The notes beneath the pieces were generated by a model. That model ran no database searches and was not told the origin of the DNA. It saw nothing but the letters and a program-made list of their open reading frames with translations. Shown here piece after piece: positions 6,750 to 15,000 of a stretch of DNA of 20,134 nucleotides. The stretch's first letter is position 1. Each line of letters begins with the position of its first letter. The stretch spans positions 1-20,134 of the forward strand of contig JAJOKQ010000111.1 of assembly GCA_021129785.1 (NCBI GenBank), written 5' to 3'. The position numbers and the translations under genes were made by a program. The stretch comes from Clostridiales bacterium. Lineage in GTDB: Bacteria; Bacillota; Clostridia; Peptostreptococcales; NVVX01.

Positions 6750-7739
6750 TTAGCTACTTTCTCTTTCTAACAAACTATAGTTTAACACAACTTTAGTAGT
6801 TTCTAAACACTCATTATTAATTATTTTTGTCAACACTCTCATCCCTATTGCTCCCATTTCGTACAACGGTTGCGCTACGGTCGTTATAGAAGGAAAAACT
6901 TTTGCGCTCATATCAATATTATCAAATCCTACGACTGCTATCTCATTAGGAATATTCAAACCAAGTTCTAATACTGCTCTTACAACTCCTATTGCCATTT
7001 CATCGTTTGCTGCAAAAATAGCTGATGGTCCATCTTTTAATCTAAGTAAGTGCCTAGCACCTTCGTAGCCATCTTTATAATGATATCCTCCGCTAATTAC
7101 AAGACTCTCATCATATTCTATATTAGCTCCCTTTAAAGCCTCTTTATAACCATTTAACTTCTCTAGATTCTTCGATTTAATTGCTTTTGTATCAGTTATA
7201 ATGGCAATTCTATTATGACCTCTATCGATAAGATAGTCCACCATTTCTCTACTTGCTCTATTTCTATCAATTGTCACTGAAGGTAATTCTTCGCAATGAG
7301 AGCCAATAGATATTGTTGGAATTCCATACTCTTTTATTTTATTATTCAATTCGTCAGAAATAGTGTTGCTAATTAGAATAATTCCATCAACTTGTTTTTC
7401 TGAGAGTGCATCGTAGTATTGCAGCTCTTTTTCGTTATCTAAGTCAGTATTACATAGAAAAATATTGTATTTATACATGCTTGCTATATCTTCAATTCCT
7501 CTAACTATTTCTGGGTAAAGATGTATGGAGATGTCTGGTATAAGTATGCCTATAGTTTTAGTGGTCTTAATCTTCAAACTCCTAGCTATCGCATTTGGCT
7601 TATATCCCAGCTCATCAATAACTTTCATAACTTTTTTATATGTTTCTGGTCTTACAACTTTGCTTTCATTAACCACTCTTGAAACAGTTGATATTGACAC
7701 ACCTGCTTTTTTGGCTACATCTTTTATGTTATTTTTCAT
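6750..7739 (-). CDS. LacI-family transcriptional regulator
   Basis: This 329-residue protein begins with a LacI helix-turn-helix and hinge helix (IKDVAKKAGVSISTVSRVVN, then GYKPNAIARSLK). A periplasmic-binding-protein-like effector domain follows, marked by TIGILIPDI, VDGIILISNT and AVVGFDNIDMS. The length is normal for the family. The ATG at 7737-7739 has GGGAG eight bases upstream; an ATG 15 bases earlier has none. Such proteins usually repress sugar-use genes and answer to a sugar or phosphosugar. No sugar transporter or glycosidase gene lies in the window, so target and ligand are unknown. CcpA is the nearest well-known relative in style, but I do not see enough to claim it is CcpA. Confidence 0.93.
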   Translation of the reverse strand: MKNNIKDVAKKAGVSISTVSRVVNESKVVRPETYKKVMKVIDELGYKPNAIARSLKIKTTKTIGILIPDISIHLYPEIVRGIEDIASMYKYNIFLCNTDLDNEKELQYYDALSEKQVDGIILISNTISDELNNKIKEYGIPTISIGSHCEELPSVTIDRNRASREMVDYLIDRGHNRIAIITDTKAIKSKNLEKLNGYKEALKGANIEYDESLVISGGYHYKDGYEGARHLLRLKDGPSAIFAANDEMAIGVVRAVLELGLNIPNEIAVVGFDNIDMSAKVFPSITTVAQPLYEMGAIGMRVLTKIINNECLETTKVVLNYSLLERESS

Positions 7740-7760
7740 GTAATTAACTCCCATCGTATT

Positions 7761-7788
7761 ATTTTATCACAACCTGCTTGTATGTCAA
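7761..7788 (-). promoter_or_regulatory. Sigma-A promoter of the LacI-family gene
   Basis: On the minus strand a perfect TTGACA (7783-7788) and TAAAAT (7761-7766, five of six) are separated by 16 bases. The -10 lies 21 bases before the start codon. I cannot pick out a convincing palindromic operator for autoregulation. Confidence 0.65.
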
Positions 7789-7826
7789 CAAAACAACTTT
7801 CACTACACTGTTTACGCAAGTTTGCT

Positions 7827-9257
7827 TCAAGAATATCTCGTTACTTCAAATCTGCTAAGTTTAGCTTGCTTATCTTCACTTATACCAGCTTTTTGTTTTG
7901 CAATACGAATTTGTTCGTGCACTGAACTTATTCCCTCAATATTAGGCAGCAACAAACCTCTTCTCCCCTTATACTCTACTATAACTCCATACTTTTTAAC
8001 GTCTAAGTCTCCAATGTCTTTCACTTCTTCAATTTCGCCTAGTACATCAACTTTAATTTCTAATGTTGATAACTCTTCTTCTTTAATTGGTTCAAATCTA
8101 GTGTCATAACTAGACGCTTGAATTGCATTGCTAATTATTTCGTGGGCAATATTAGGGTGTGTTGGTCCAATTGTACCTATACATCCTCTCAATTTACCAT
8201 TTTTGTGAATTGAAACAAATGTACCCGCTCTAGTGCTCTCTAACATATTTATTAACTTGCTTTGGAATATTATACTCTTAAATTTATGCCAATCAAGCCT
8301 TGTCCCTTTTTTTACCCAAACTTCTATGGTTTCTCTGGCCAATGTCACAAAAATATTCTCTTTTCTTTTAAAATTCTCATGCCTCTCTATTTTTCTAATA
8401 TGGTGTTCTTCTAGCAAACTTTCTTTTTTCTCTGAAAGACTCTCTATAAATGCAGTCATATATCCAACTCCAAAAGGCGCTTCATAGCTAAAAACTTTTC
8501 CAACTGATACATAAGCATCTATTGTTCCTAATGCAAAGACTATAGGTCTTAACCCGCATTCCGACGCATTTCTATAAATATCTTCATCCATGTCAATAAT
8601 ATCTTCGTAGCTTCCGTTTTTTATAGATTTCGTGACTATCTCGTCAAAAACTTTCCCTTTCGGATTATATCTATCAGGTTCATTTTGATCTAAACAATGA
8701 GATAAATCTGCACTGGCCAACACTATAACCTTTGTATCACTTTCCTCAATTACTTTCCTTATTACCTTCCCGGTTTCATAAAGGTCTATTAAACCATTCA
8801 TATGTATCGTAATATGTATGATTTTGTATTTGTGTCCCGTTTTATCAAAATAATGTAGAGGTACAAAACAGGCATGATCAATTTCTGGTTTGCAAGAATA
8901 AGGTTCAGCAATCATCTTATTTAGTAAAATATACGAAATACTCTTATCTCTAAGCCCACTAGCAATTTTTTTAATCAATGGTATATCGACTTCTTTTTTC
9001 ATAGTTAATTCTGGCGCGCCAAATTTCTCTAAATTACCCTCTATCTCGTTTTCATATAAAACACAAATCCCATCTTTGAAAATATTTCCATGAGGAGTGA
9101 TGCAGATAATGGTCTCTGGTTTTTTCTTGCTAACAATTTCTGCAAGTTTCTCAATACCCTTTATAGTACTTTGAGCCTCATATTCCCTACCCATACCTAC
9201 CTCAGAAATAACAATAGGTGGATGTGGTGCTATAAGAACGCCTAAAAAATTGTTCAT
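7827..9257 (-). CDS. AmmeMemoRadiSam system fusion: MEMO-like domain plus AMMECR1 domain
   Basis: This 476-residue cytoplasmic protein fuses the A and B components of the AmmeMemoRadiSam system. Residues 1 to about 275 form a MEMO1/class III extradiol dioxygenase-like domain. Likely metal ligands are His12 in IAPHPP, His56 in TPHGN and Cys234 in SECGLRPI, and ASADLSHC (181-188) matches the SSDFCHW region of MEMO1. Residues from about 300 to the end form an AMMECR1 domain, with the invariant LRGCIG at 356-361. The gene follows the radical SAM gene by 24 bases, with GGAGGTGAGG before its ATG. The biochemical role of the system is not established to my knowledge. The three domains are thought to act together, perhaps in a radical or redox modification. 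Confidence 0.9.
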   Translation of the reverse strand: MNNFLGVLIAPHPPIVISEVGMGREYEAQSTIKGIEKLAEIVSKKKPETIICITPHGNIFKDGICVLYENEIEGNLEKFGAPELTMKKEVDIPLIKKIASGLRDKSISYILLNKMIAEPYSCKPEIDHACFVPLHYFDKTGHKYKIIHITIHMNGLIDLYETGKVIRKVIEESDTKVIVLASADLSHCLDQNEPDRYNPKGKVFDEIVTKSIKNGSYEDIIDMDEDIYRNASECGLRPIVFALGTIDAYVSVGKVFSYEAPFGVGYMTAFIESLSEKKESLLEEHHIRKIERHENFKRKENIFVTLARETIEVWVKKGTRLDWHKFKSIIFQSKLINMLESTRAGTFVSIHKNGKLRGCIGTIGPTHPNIAHEIISNAIQASSYDTRFEPIKEEELSTLEIKVDVLGEIEEVKDIGDLDVKKYGVIVEYKGRRGLLLPNIEGISSVHEQIRIAKQKAGISEDKQAKLSRFEVTRYS

Positions 9258-9281
9258 TTCCTCACCTCCAGTAAATTGAAA

Positions 9282-10127
9282 TCATCGCACGTTCCCTAAG
9301 TAAACATGGCTTAGAATATCCTCAGCCATCCTTTTTACCTTCCTAGCAAATGCAATTCCTGTAGCTGGCTTATCATATTTATAGCTTGGAAAGTATCTTG
9401 TTAAATGAAGCGGAATGTTCTTATCTGCCTCGGCTAACCAATTAAATAACTCCAACAATGCCTCTTCTTTATCATTCATACCCGTTACTAACAATGTTGT
9501 AACTTCAATATGAGAAAATTTATTAGCAATTTTTATAGTCCTTTTTACAGGTTCTACCTCTCCGTTACAATTTTTTTTATATTCGTCACACGAAAAAGTT
9601 TTAAGGTCAATATTCATAGCATCTATATACTGGATTAGGTGTAGCAATGGACTCGCTTCTATATATCCATTAGTAACTAAAATACATTTGATGCCTTTCT
9701 CTTTAGCTAAAATTGCTGTATCTAATACGAATTCGTAAGATACAATTGGTTCATTATATGTAAAAGAAATAGACGGAATATCATACTCTCTCGCTAAATT
9801 TACTATATCTTCTGGTGTTCTATATACTGTTAGTGGAGTTTCTTTAGCTATACGATAGTTTTGACAAAAAAGGCAGGACAAATTACAACCAAAACTTCCT
9901 ACTGACAGCGTTCGACTATTTTGCAAAAACTTCATTAATGGTTTCTTTTCAATTGGATCTAGGTTGATTGAAGACAATCTTCCGTAATTCATCGAATATA
10001 ACTTTCCATCAATATTTTTTCTAACTGCACATATACCAGTTTCATTTTCCTTTATCAAGCATTTATGTGGGCAAAGAATACAGATTACACTTTCTTCAAT
10101 TGATTTATAAAAATATGCTTCTTTCAT
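9282..10127 (-). CDS. amrS: AmmeMemoRadiSam system radical SAM enzyme
   Basis: This 281-residue radical SAM protein carries the cluster motif CNLSCLFC (Cys81, 85 and 88), which holds the [4Fe-4S] cluster that cleaves S-adenosylmethionine. It resembles pyruvate formate-lyase activating enzymes. An additional cysteine group at the N-terminus (Cys16, 19, 23 and 33, in CILCPHKC and GICAVR) is typical of this subfamily and may bind another cluster or metal. The substrate is unknown. I chose the ATG at 10125-10127 with GAGGTG just upstream; an in-frame TTG 15 bases earlier is less well supported. It is the first gene of a two-gene operon with the MEMO/AMMECR1 fusion. The name follows family usage. 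Confidence 0.88.
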   Translation of the reverse strand: MKEAYFYKSIEESVICILCPHKCLIKENETGICAVRKNIDGKLYSMNYGRLSSINLDPIEKKPLMKFLQNSRTLSVGSFGCNLSCLFCQNYRIAKETPLTVYRTPEDIVNLAREYDIPSISFTYNEPIVSYEFVLDTAILAKEKGIKCILVTNGYIEASPLLHLIQYIDAMNIDLKTFSCDEYKKNCNGEVEPVKRTIKIANKFSHIEVTTLLVTGMNDKEEALLELFNWLAEADKNIPLHLTRYFPSYKYDKPATGIAFARKVKRMAEDILSHVYLGNVR

Positions 10128-10214
10128 GTCACACCTCATCAACTCATAAAGTGAAGTCCAGCTTAACTTGCTAACAATAAAATATTACATTTTGATTGAG
10201 AGACTAAAAATCAT

Positions 10215-10242
10215 TTGAATTAGTTTCACTCTATGTTATCAT
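10215..10242 (+). promoter_or_regulatory. Possible promoter of the glycerophosphodiesterase gene
   Basis: TTGAAT (10215-10220) and TATCAT (10237-10242) are separated by 16 bases, and the start codon lies 35 bases further. The divergent amrS gene must be transcribed from the same 150-base gap, but I could not identify a convincing promoter for it. Confidence 0.45.
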
Positions 10243-10277
10243 ATATTAATATAATAACACAAAAGGAGGTTTTATTT

Positions 10278-11015
10278 TTGAGTAAATCTTTGATTCTTGC
10301 GCATAGAGGTGCAAGCGCATATGCTCCTGAAAATACTACGATTGCATTTGCTAAGGCAATTGAAATGGGTGCAGATGGTTTTGAGCTAGATGTTCATCTC
10401 TCTAAAGATGGTGCTTTAATTGTAATTCATGACGAATCTTTAAATAGAACAACTAATGGAAGCGGCTTTGTTAAGGATTTTTCTCTAGAAGAAATAAAAA
10501 AACTAGACGCCGGAAGTTGGTTTGATTCTCAGTTTTCAGATGAAAAAGTACCTACTCTTGATGAGGTTTTAACTTTAGTTAAAGACACCAGACTTCTTAT
10601 TAATATTGAAATAAAAAACGGACCATTTTTTTATGATGATATTGAGCAAAAAATAGTCGACTGTGTCATGCGACATAATATGATAGATAGAGTTATTGTG
10701 TCCTCTTTCGATCATTATTCTATTGTCAAAGCAAAAGAACTTAACCCCTCAATTAAAACTGGCGCGTTGTTTTTAGCAAGAACTATAGATTCTTGGAAGT
10801 ATGTCAAAGAAATTGGCGCGAATGCCCTTCATCCCCACTTTATATCTGTTACAGACGAGATGATACGAACTTGCCGTGACAATAACATCGAAATCCATAC
10901 CTACACTGCAAATGAACCTGAGCATATTAAACATCTTGCTAAACTGGGTGTTAATTCGATTATTACAAACTTTCCTGATAGAGCAAAAGAGATAGTTAAT
11001 AGTTTAAAGAAGTAG
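10278..11015 (+). CDS. ugpQ: Glycerophosphodiester phosphodiesterase
   Basis: This 245-residue GDPD-family TIM-barrel enzyme hydrolyses glycerophosphodiesters from phospholipid breakdown to glycerol-3-phosphate and an alcohol. The active-site landmarks are present: His9-Arg10 in AHRGASAYAPENT, the metal ligands Glu36 and Asp38 in ELDVHLSKDG, and His51 in VIHDESLNRTT. The EIK motif in LINIEIKNG and the closing ITNFPD also fit. There is no signal peptide, so it acts in the cytoplasm, as UgpQ-type enzymes do. I chose TTG 10278-10280 because AGGAGG lies eight bases upstream; the frame is open 15 codons earlier without a ribosome site. It stands alone, divergent from amrS. Confidence 0.93.
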   Translation: MSKSLILAHRGASAYAPENTTIAFAKAIEMGADGFELDVHLSKDGALIVIHDESLNRTTNGSGFVKDFSLEEIKKLDAGSWFDSQFSDEKVPTLDEVLTLVKDTRLLINIEIKNGPFFYDDIEQKIVDCVMRHNMIDRVIVSSFDHYSIVKAKELNPSIKTGALFLARTIDSWKYVKEIGANALHPHFISVTDEMIRTCRDNNIEIHTYTANEPEHIKHLAKLGVNSIITNFPDRAKEIVNSLKK

Positions 11016-11025
11016 AAAACAAATA

Positions 11026-11071
11026 CCAGAGAGACTGGGGACGATTCTCTGTCTGAGCTGAGATTTTCAGC
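11026..11071. repeat. Palindromic repeat-like element after ugpQ
   Basis: Arms CAGAGA (11027-11032) and TCTCTG (11046-11051) enclose GACTGGGGACGAT. A second small hairpin follows, GCTGA (11057-11061) and TCAGC (11067-11071). The core GGGGACGATTCTCTG is close to a GGGGACGGTTCTCTG-type motif that I recall as a scattered intergenic repeat in Clostridia genomes. Only one copy lies in this window, so its repeat nature cannot be proved here. Confidence 0.4.
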
Positions 11072-11086
11072 AAACACACAAATAAC

Positions 11087-11118
11087 AAAGAAGCTTTAAT
11101 TTCCTTGCTCTTCTTTTT
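11087..11118 (+). terminator. Probable intrinsic terminator of ugpQ
   Basis: AAAGAAG (11087-11093) pairs with CTTCTTT (11110-11116), and the T-run extends to 11118. The loop is long (16 bases) and the stem GC-poor, so it is modest. It ends two bases before the converging rsmI stop and may serve both. Confidence 0.45.
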
Positions 11119-11119
11119 A

Positions 11120-11971
11120 TTACTCAATAAATTCTTTCAAATCAACCCACGCTTTATAAACATCCTTTTTTGGCACTTGAAGTTTTTTTGCTGTTATACT
11201 TATCGCTTCTTTTGATGACGATTCTCGTTTAATCATTTCATTAATAATATGTGCTTCATAGCAGAATTCATCCTCAACTTCTTCATCCAGTTCAGGTTTT
11301 CTAGCAACAATAGTGTATTCCCCTTTTTCATGCTTTTCATTGTTCTTAAGTTGAGAAATCACATCTGCTACATCCCCATAATATGATTTCTCGTAGTATT
11401 TCGTTAAATCATTGCAAACACAAAGATACGTGTCAGGAAAAACATCATTAATTGCTTCTAATAACTTTACAATACGTCTTGGTGACTCGTATATTACAAA
11501 TGTTCTTACAGAGTTTTCTTTTATATCGCTTAACTTTTTAATGAGTGCGCTCTTTTTTGCAGGTAAAAATCCATAAAAAGCAAATTCATCTGTTTTGATT
11601 CCTGATACCGATAAAGCTATAGTTACAGCAGAAGCACCAGCCAATCCAATTACTGAAACACCATTTTCTATTGCTTCTCTTACAAGAAAATAACCAGGAT
11701 CTGAAATGCAAGGTGTTCCTGCATCTGTTACAAGGCATATATCAAAATCATCTTCTTTTAGTTTTTTTATTAGTTCATTTTTTCTTGTTGCCTTGTTGAA
11801 CTTATGATATGATACTGTATTTTTTTTAATATTCAAGTGGTTCAATAGATTTTTAGTTACCCTAGTATCCTCTGCTGCAATTAAATCACAGTCGCTTAGC
11901 ACTTCAACTGCTCGTTTAGTGATGTCACTTAAATTACCTATTGGTGTTGGTACTACAAATAGTTTTCCCAT
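11120..11971 (-). CDS. rsmI: 16S rRNA (cytidine-1402-2'-O)-methyltransferase RsmI
   Basis: This 283-residue SAM-dependent methyltransferase of the tetrapyrrole-methylase fold adds the 2'-O-methyl group of m4Cm1402 in the decoding centre of 16S rRNA. Family markers are FVVPTPIGNLSDIT at the N-terminus, AAEDTRVTKNLL, and VTDAGTPCISDPGY in the SAM-binding region. YESPRRIVKLLE lies further on. The length is normal. AAGGAG precedes the ATG with good spacing. The gene lies 42 bases downstream of jetC on the same strand, without a visible terminator or strong promoter between, so it may be partly transcribed with the Wadjet operon. Confidence 0.95.
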   Translation of the reverse strand: MGKLFVVPTPIGNLSDITKRAVEVLSDCDLIAAEDTRVTKNLLNHLNIKKNTVSYHKFNKATRKNELIKKLKEDDFDICLVTDAGTPCISDPGYFLVREAIENGVSVIGLAGASAVTIALSVSGIKTDEFAFYGFLPAKKSALIKKLSDIKENSVRTFVIYESPRRIVKLLEAINDVFPDTYLCVCNDLTKYYEKSYYGDVADVISQLKNNEKHEKGEYTIVARKPELDEEVEDEFCYEAHIINEMIKRESSSKEAISITAKKLQVPKKDVYKAWVDLKEFIE

Positions 11972-12013
11972 ATTATTCTCCTTCTTTGTTTTCTTTGCTA
12001 TTCACACAAAATA

Positions 12014-15000
12014 TTACAACGAAAACAACTCCATCTGCTCCTGCTCTGCTTCTTCTAGCCTTAAAATACTGGCAGGGTTTTTATCTCTTAAAAATGCTTT
12101 GTTTATTTGCGTATCTTTTGTCATAATCTGAATATTTTTATCTACAGCTGTTCTTAGTTTGCAACTGTAAACAATCGGGAAGTAGTCACTTATGAATTTT
12201 CCTTCTACATGTGCTGTAAAAGCAATTAATTGAAACCCTAACTGCTCTGCTATAAGAAAAACAGGTTCTAACACATGTCCACTTGATGCTTGACCAAATG
12301 GATTATCTAGTAGAACAGTTCTGCTTCTTTTGCTTTTGCTGACATCTACACGTCTTTTCTCTGCCAAATAATTCTGAATTCCTAAAAATAAAGCCATATT
12401 TTTGCTCCATTTTTCCCCGACCGACCATTTAGCTGCGTGACTCCATTCAGTTGGAGAACTACTAATCATACAGTCATTTGTCACTTTACGGCACTTAACT
12501 TTGATTTCTTTCCCACGGAAAATTTTCATTAGTAGATTCTTAGTTGATAGCCAATCTTTAATATCTTTTTTTACCTTCTGAATATCTTCACTTCCTTCAA
12601 TTCTATATTTATCTGACGCTAAACTATCCGTCATCCAAATCAAATGCTTTCTCACTATTATTTTTGCATCCGTTTCGTTCCACTCTGGTATTTTTATTAG
12701 AAATATCTCTTTAGTGACCTCTCTTAGTTTAACTTTCGTTTTTTTCTGAATTATACTCATCTCTTGGATAATTTTTTTTACATACATATATAGCCTATCA
12801 ATTAGTTTGTTAATTTCTTTATCATGTTGCATTAAGTCGTATTCAGCAATTTCTACTGTTTTTTCGATATGCTTCTTTAACTTCTGTTGCCATTCAATAA
12901 TTTCTTCATAATCTTCTCTATTATCTAATGCCGATATTGTCATGTTACGCAGTTTAATATCACTAATACTGGCGCTACAAAACTCCTTAAACTTGTTCTT
13001 ATTCTTATTTTTGTCATTTTCCTTATCTTCAAGCTTATTCTTGAAGATATCTGCCTTTTCATGTAAAACACGAATTACTTCGAAGCGATTATAGGTGTAA
13101 TCACATGAAATTGCCTCACTAATCTCTATAGGTGATATTGATTCTATCAAATACTTATGCCTGATATTTTGTTTTTGCATTTCTACTATCACATTGTCGA
13201 TCTTACTCTTATCGTCATTTAAATTTCCCCATTTTTTGCCATGTTCATTTTGCGCATCTCTTAAATATTTTTTCTCCTCATCAACTTCAGATTGAATTAC
13301 GTCTAGACCTACATCAAATACTATAACTCTTTCAAATGCTATTTCATGTGTATCTACTAGAGAATTTATTGCTCCTTCTTGCTTGTCCATAATAGTTTTA
13401 ATTTTCTCTTGTTCACTTTTTACTATTTTCCCACGTTGCTCATAATCAGCATACTGCATTCTATAATTCCTTATTTGTTCTTTTCCATCGATAGGGAAAA
13501 TATAATCTTCCTCGCAGAAATCTGATTTAACATTTTCTTTTAGGAATATTAACTCTTCACTTAAATCTTTTAGTCTTTCTTTATTATCATTTATTTGTCT
13601 CTCTAAATCTTCTCTTTTAGCTAAATTCTCCCCTATAATATCTCTAAGCGATTGAATTTGCTCTTTTAATACAGATACCATTTCAAAACTCTCTATGCCA
13701 GCAAGATTTTGCACCTCTTTGTAAGCTATATCGTTTTTTAACAAGTTTTGATTTGAACTCAGAGCATACTCATCTTCTCTTAAATCTGTTTTTCTATTAC
13801 CTAACCCTTCTAAAAGCTCGTTTTCTTCTCTTAACTCTTTCCTAATTGCTTTTATATCACTTTCTCTTTGGAAAATTTCTTTCTTTAATTCTTTTATTTC
13901 TCCTCTAACTTCAAAATAACGCAGAGCTAGTTTTAAATTGTTTTCTAAAAAATTTGATTCTTCTAAAATACTATCTGATTTGCTTCTAATTTCAGCTATC
14001 TCATTTTTTCTTTCTCTAGTTCTATTCACGCAGTTTGTCATTTGCTCTTTAATTTCTGCACTAGTGCTTATATAGTCTTTTCGTTCTTCTTTGTACTTCA
14101 TATAATCTTCATATGGATATTGCGAAAGAAAACTTTCTAGATTGTTTTGTATTTTTTCAATATTACTAATATGTTTCTCGTATAAAACTCTCTCATCTGT
14201 AAAGCCTTTTAGCCTCAACTCAATATCTGTCTTCCAATTAGAAAATTCATCCGTATGAATATTGTCTTGCCACGTTCTTGGAATAATACAATTATTCTTG
14301 CTTAATATATAGTCATTATCTTTTATGTTTTTAACATCTTCATCGGTTATAATAAACAAAGGATGTAGTAGTTTTTTTGCTTCTCTACCGATTTTCTTTA
14401 TCAACTTCTCTTTTTCGCTCTCTAAAACAACCACTGAAACCGCCCAATAAGGATAGCGTTCAAACATTAAGTTTGACTCTTCATCATCAAAATGATCACT
14501 CAAGTACCTAGTTCCTTGTCTTAGTAGTCCAAATTGCTCCTTCCACCCATCTACCATACTCATAAATTCAGGATCAGCCATATAGAATTCGTTGTCCTTA
14601 TATAAACTATTTTCGTAATTGGACTTAGCCTCTTGAAGCAACATATGCTCTTTTCTATTCGTTAGTGAAGCATATTCATCTTCTAACTCTCCTGTTACTA
14701 AGCGAGCATTTCGGTAAACCTTATTTCCAGGCATTATCTTTCCAGTTATTTCTGAATATAATTCGCATAGCTTTTTTTCTTCTAATTCAATAGTTGTTAA
14801 CATCATTTCTACTGTTTTTTGATTTACAGCATTCTCTTCTTTTTCTATTGTAAGTCTGTTTTTCATTTCACCAAGCTCTTCAATTTCACTACTCTTTTCT
14901 TCAATAGCATTGTCATTTTGCAGTTTTTCCAATGTCAAATCTTCTAACTTTTTCTGCCATTTTGCTCGCTCAATTGTCAGGTCACTTTCTCCGCTCCATC

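Noticed and set aside
10128..10277. Riboswitch or T-box in the amrS-ugpQ divergent gap
   Set aside because: It is AT-rich, without a conserved riboswitch core or a terminator-like hairpin; it is best explained as a promoter region.
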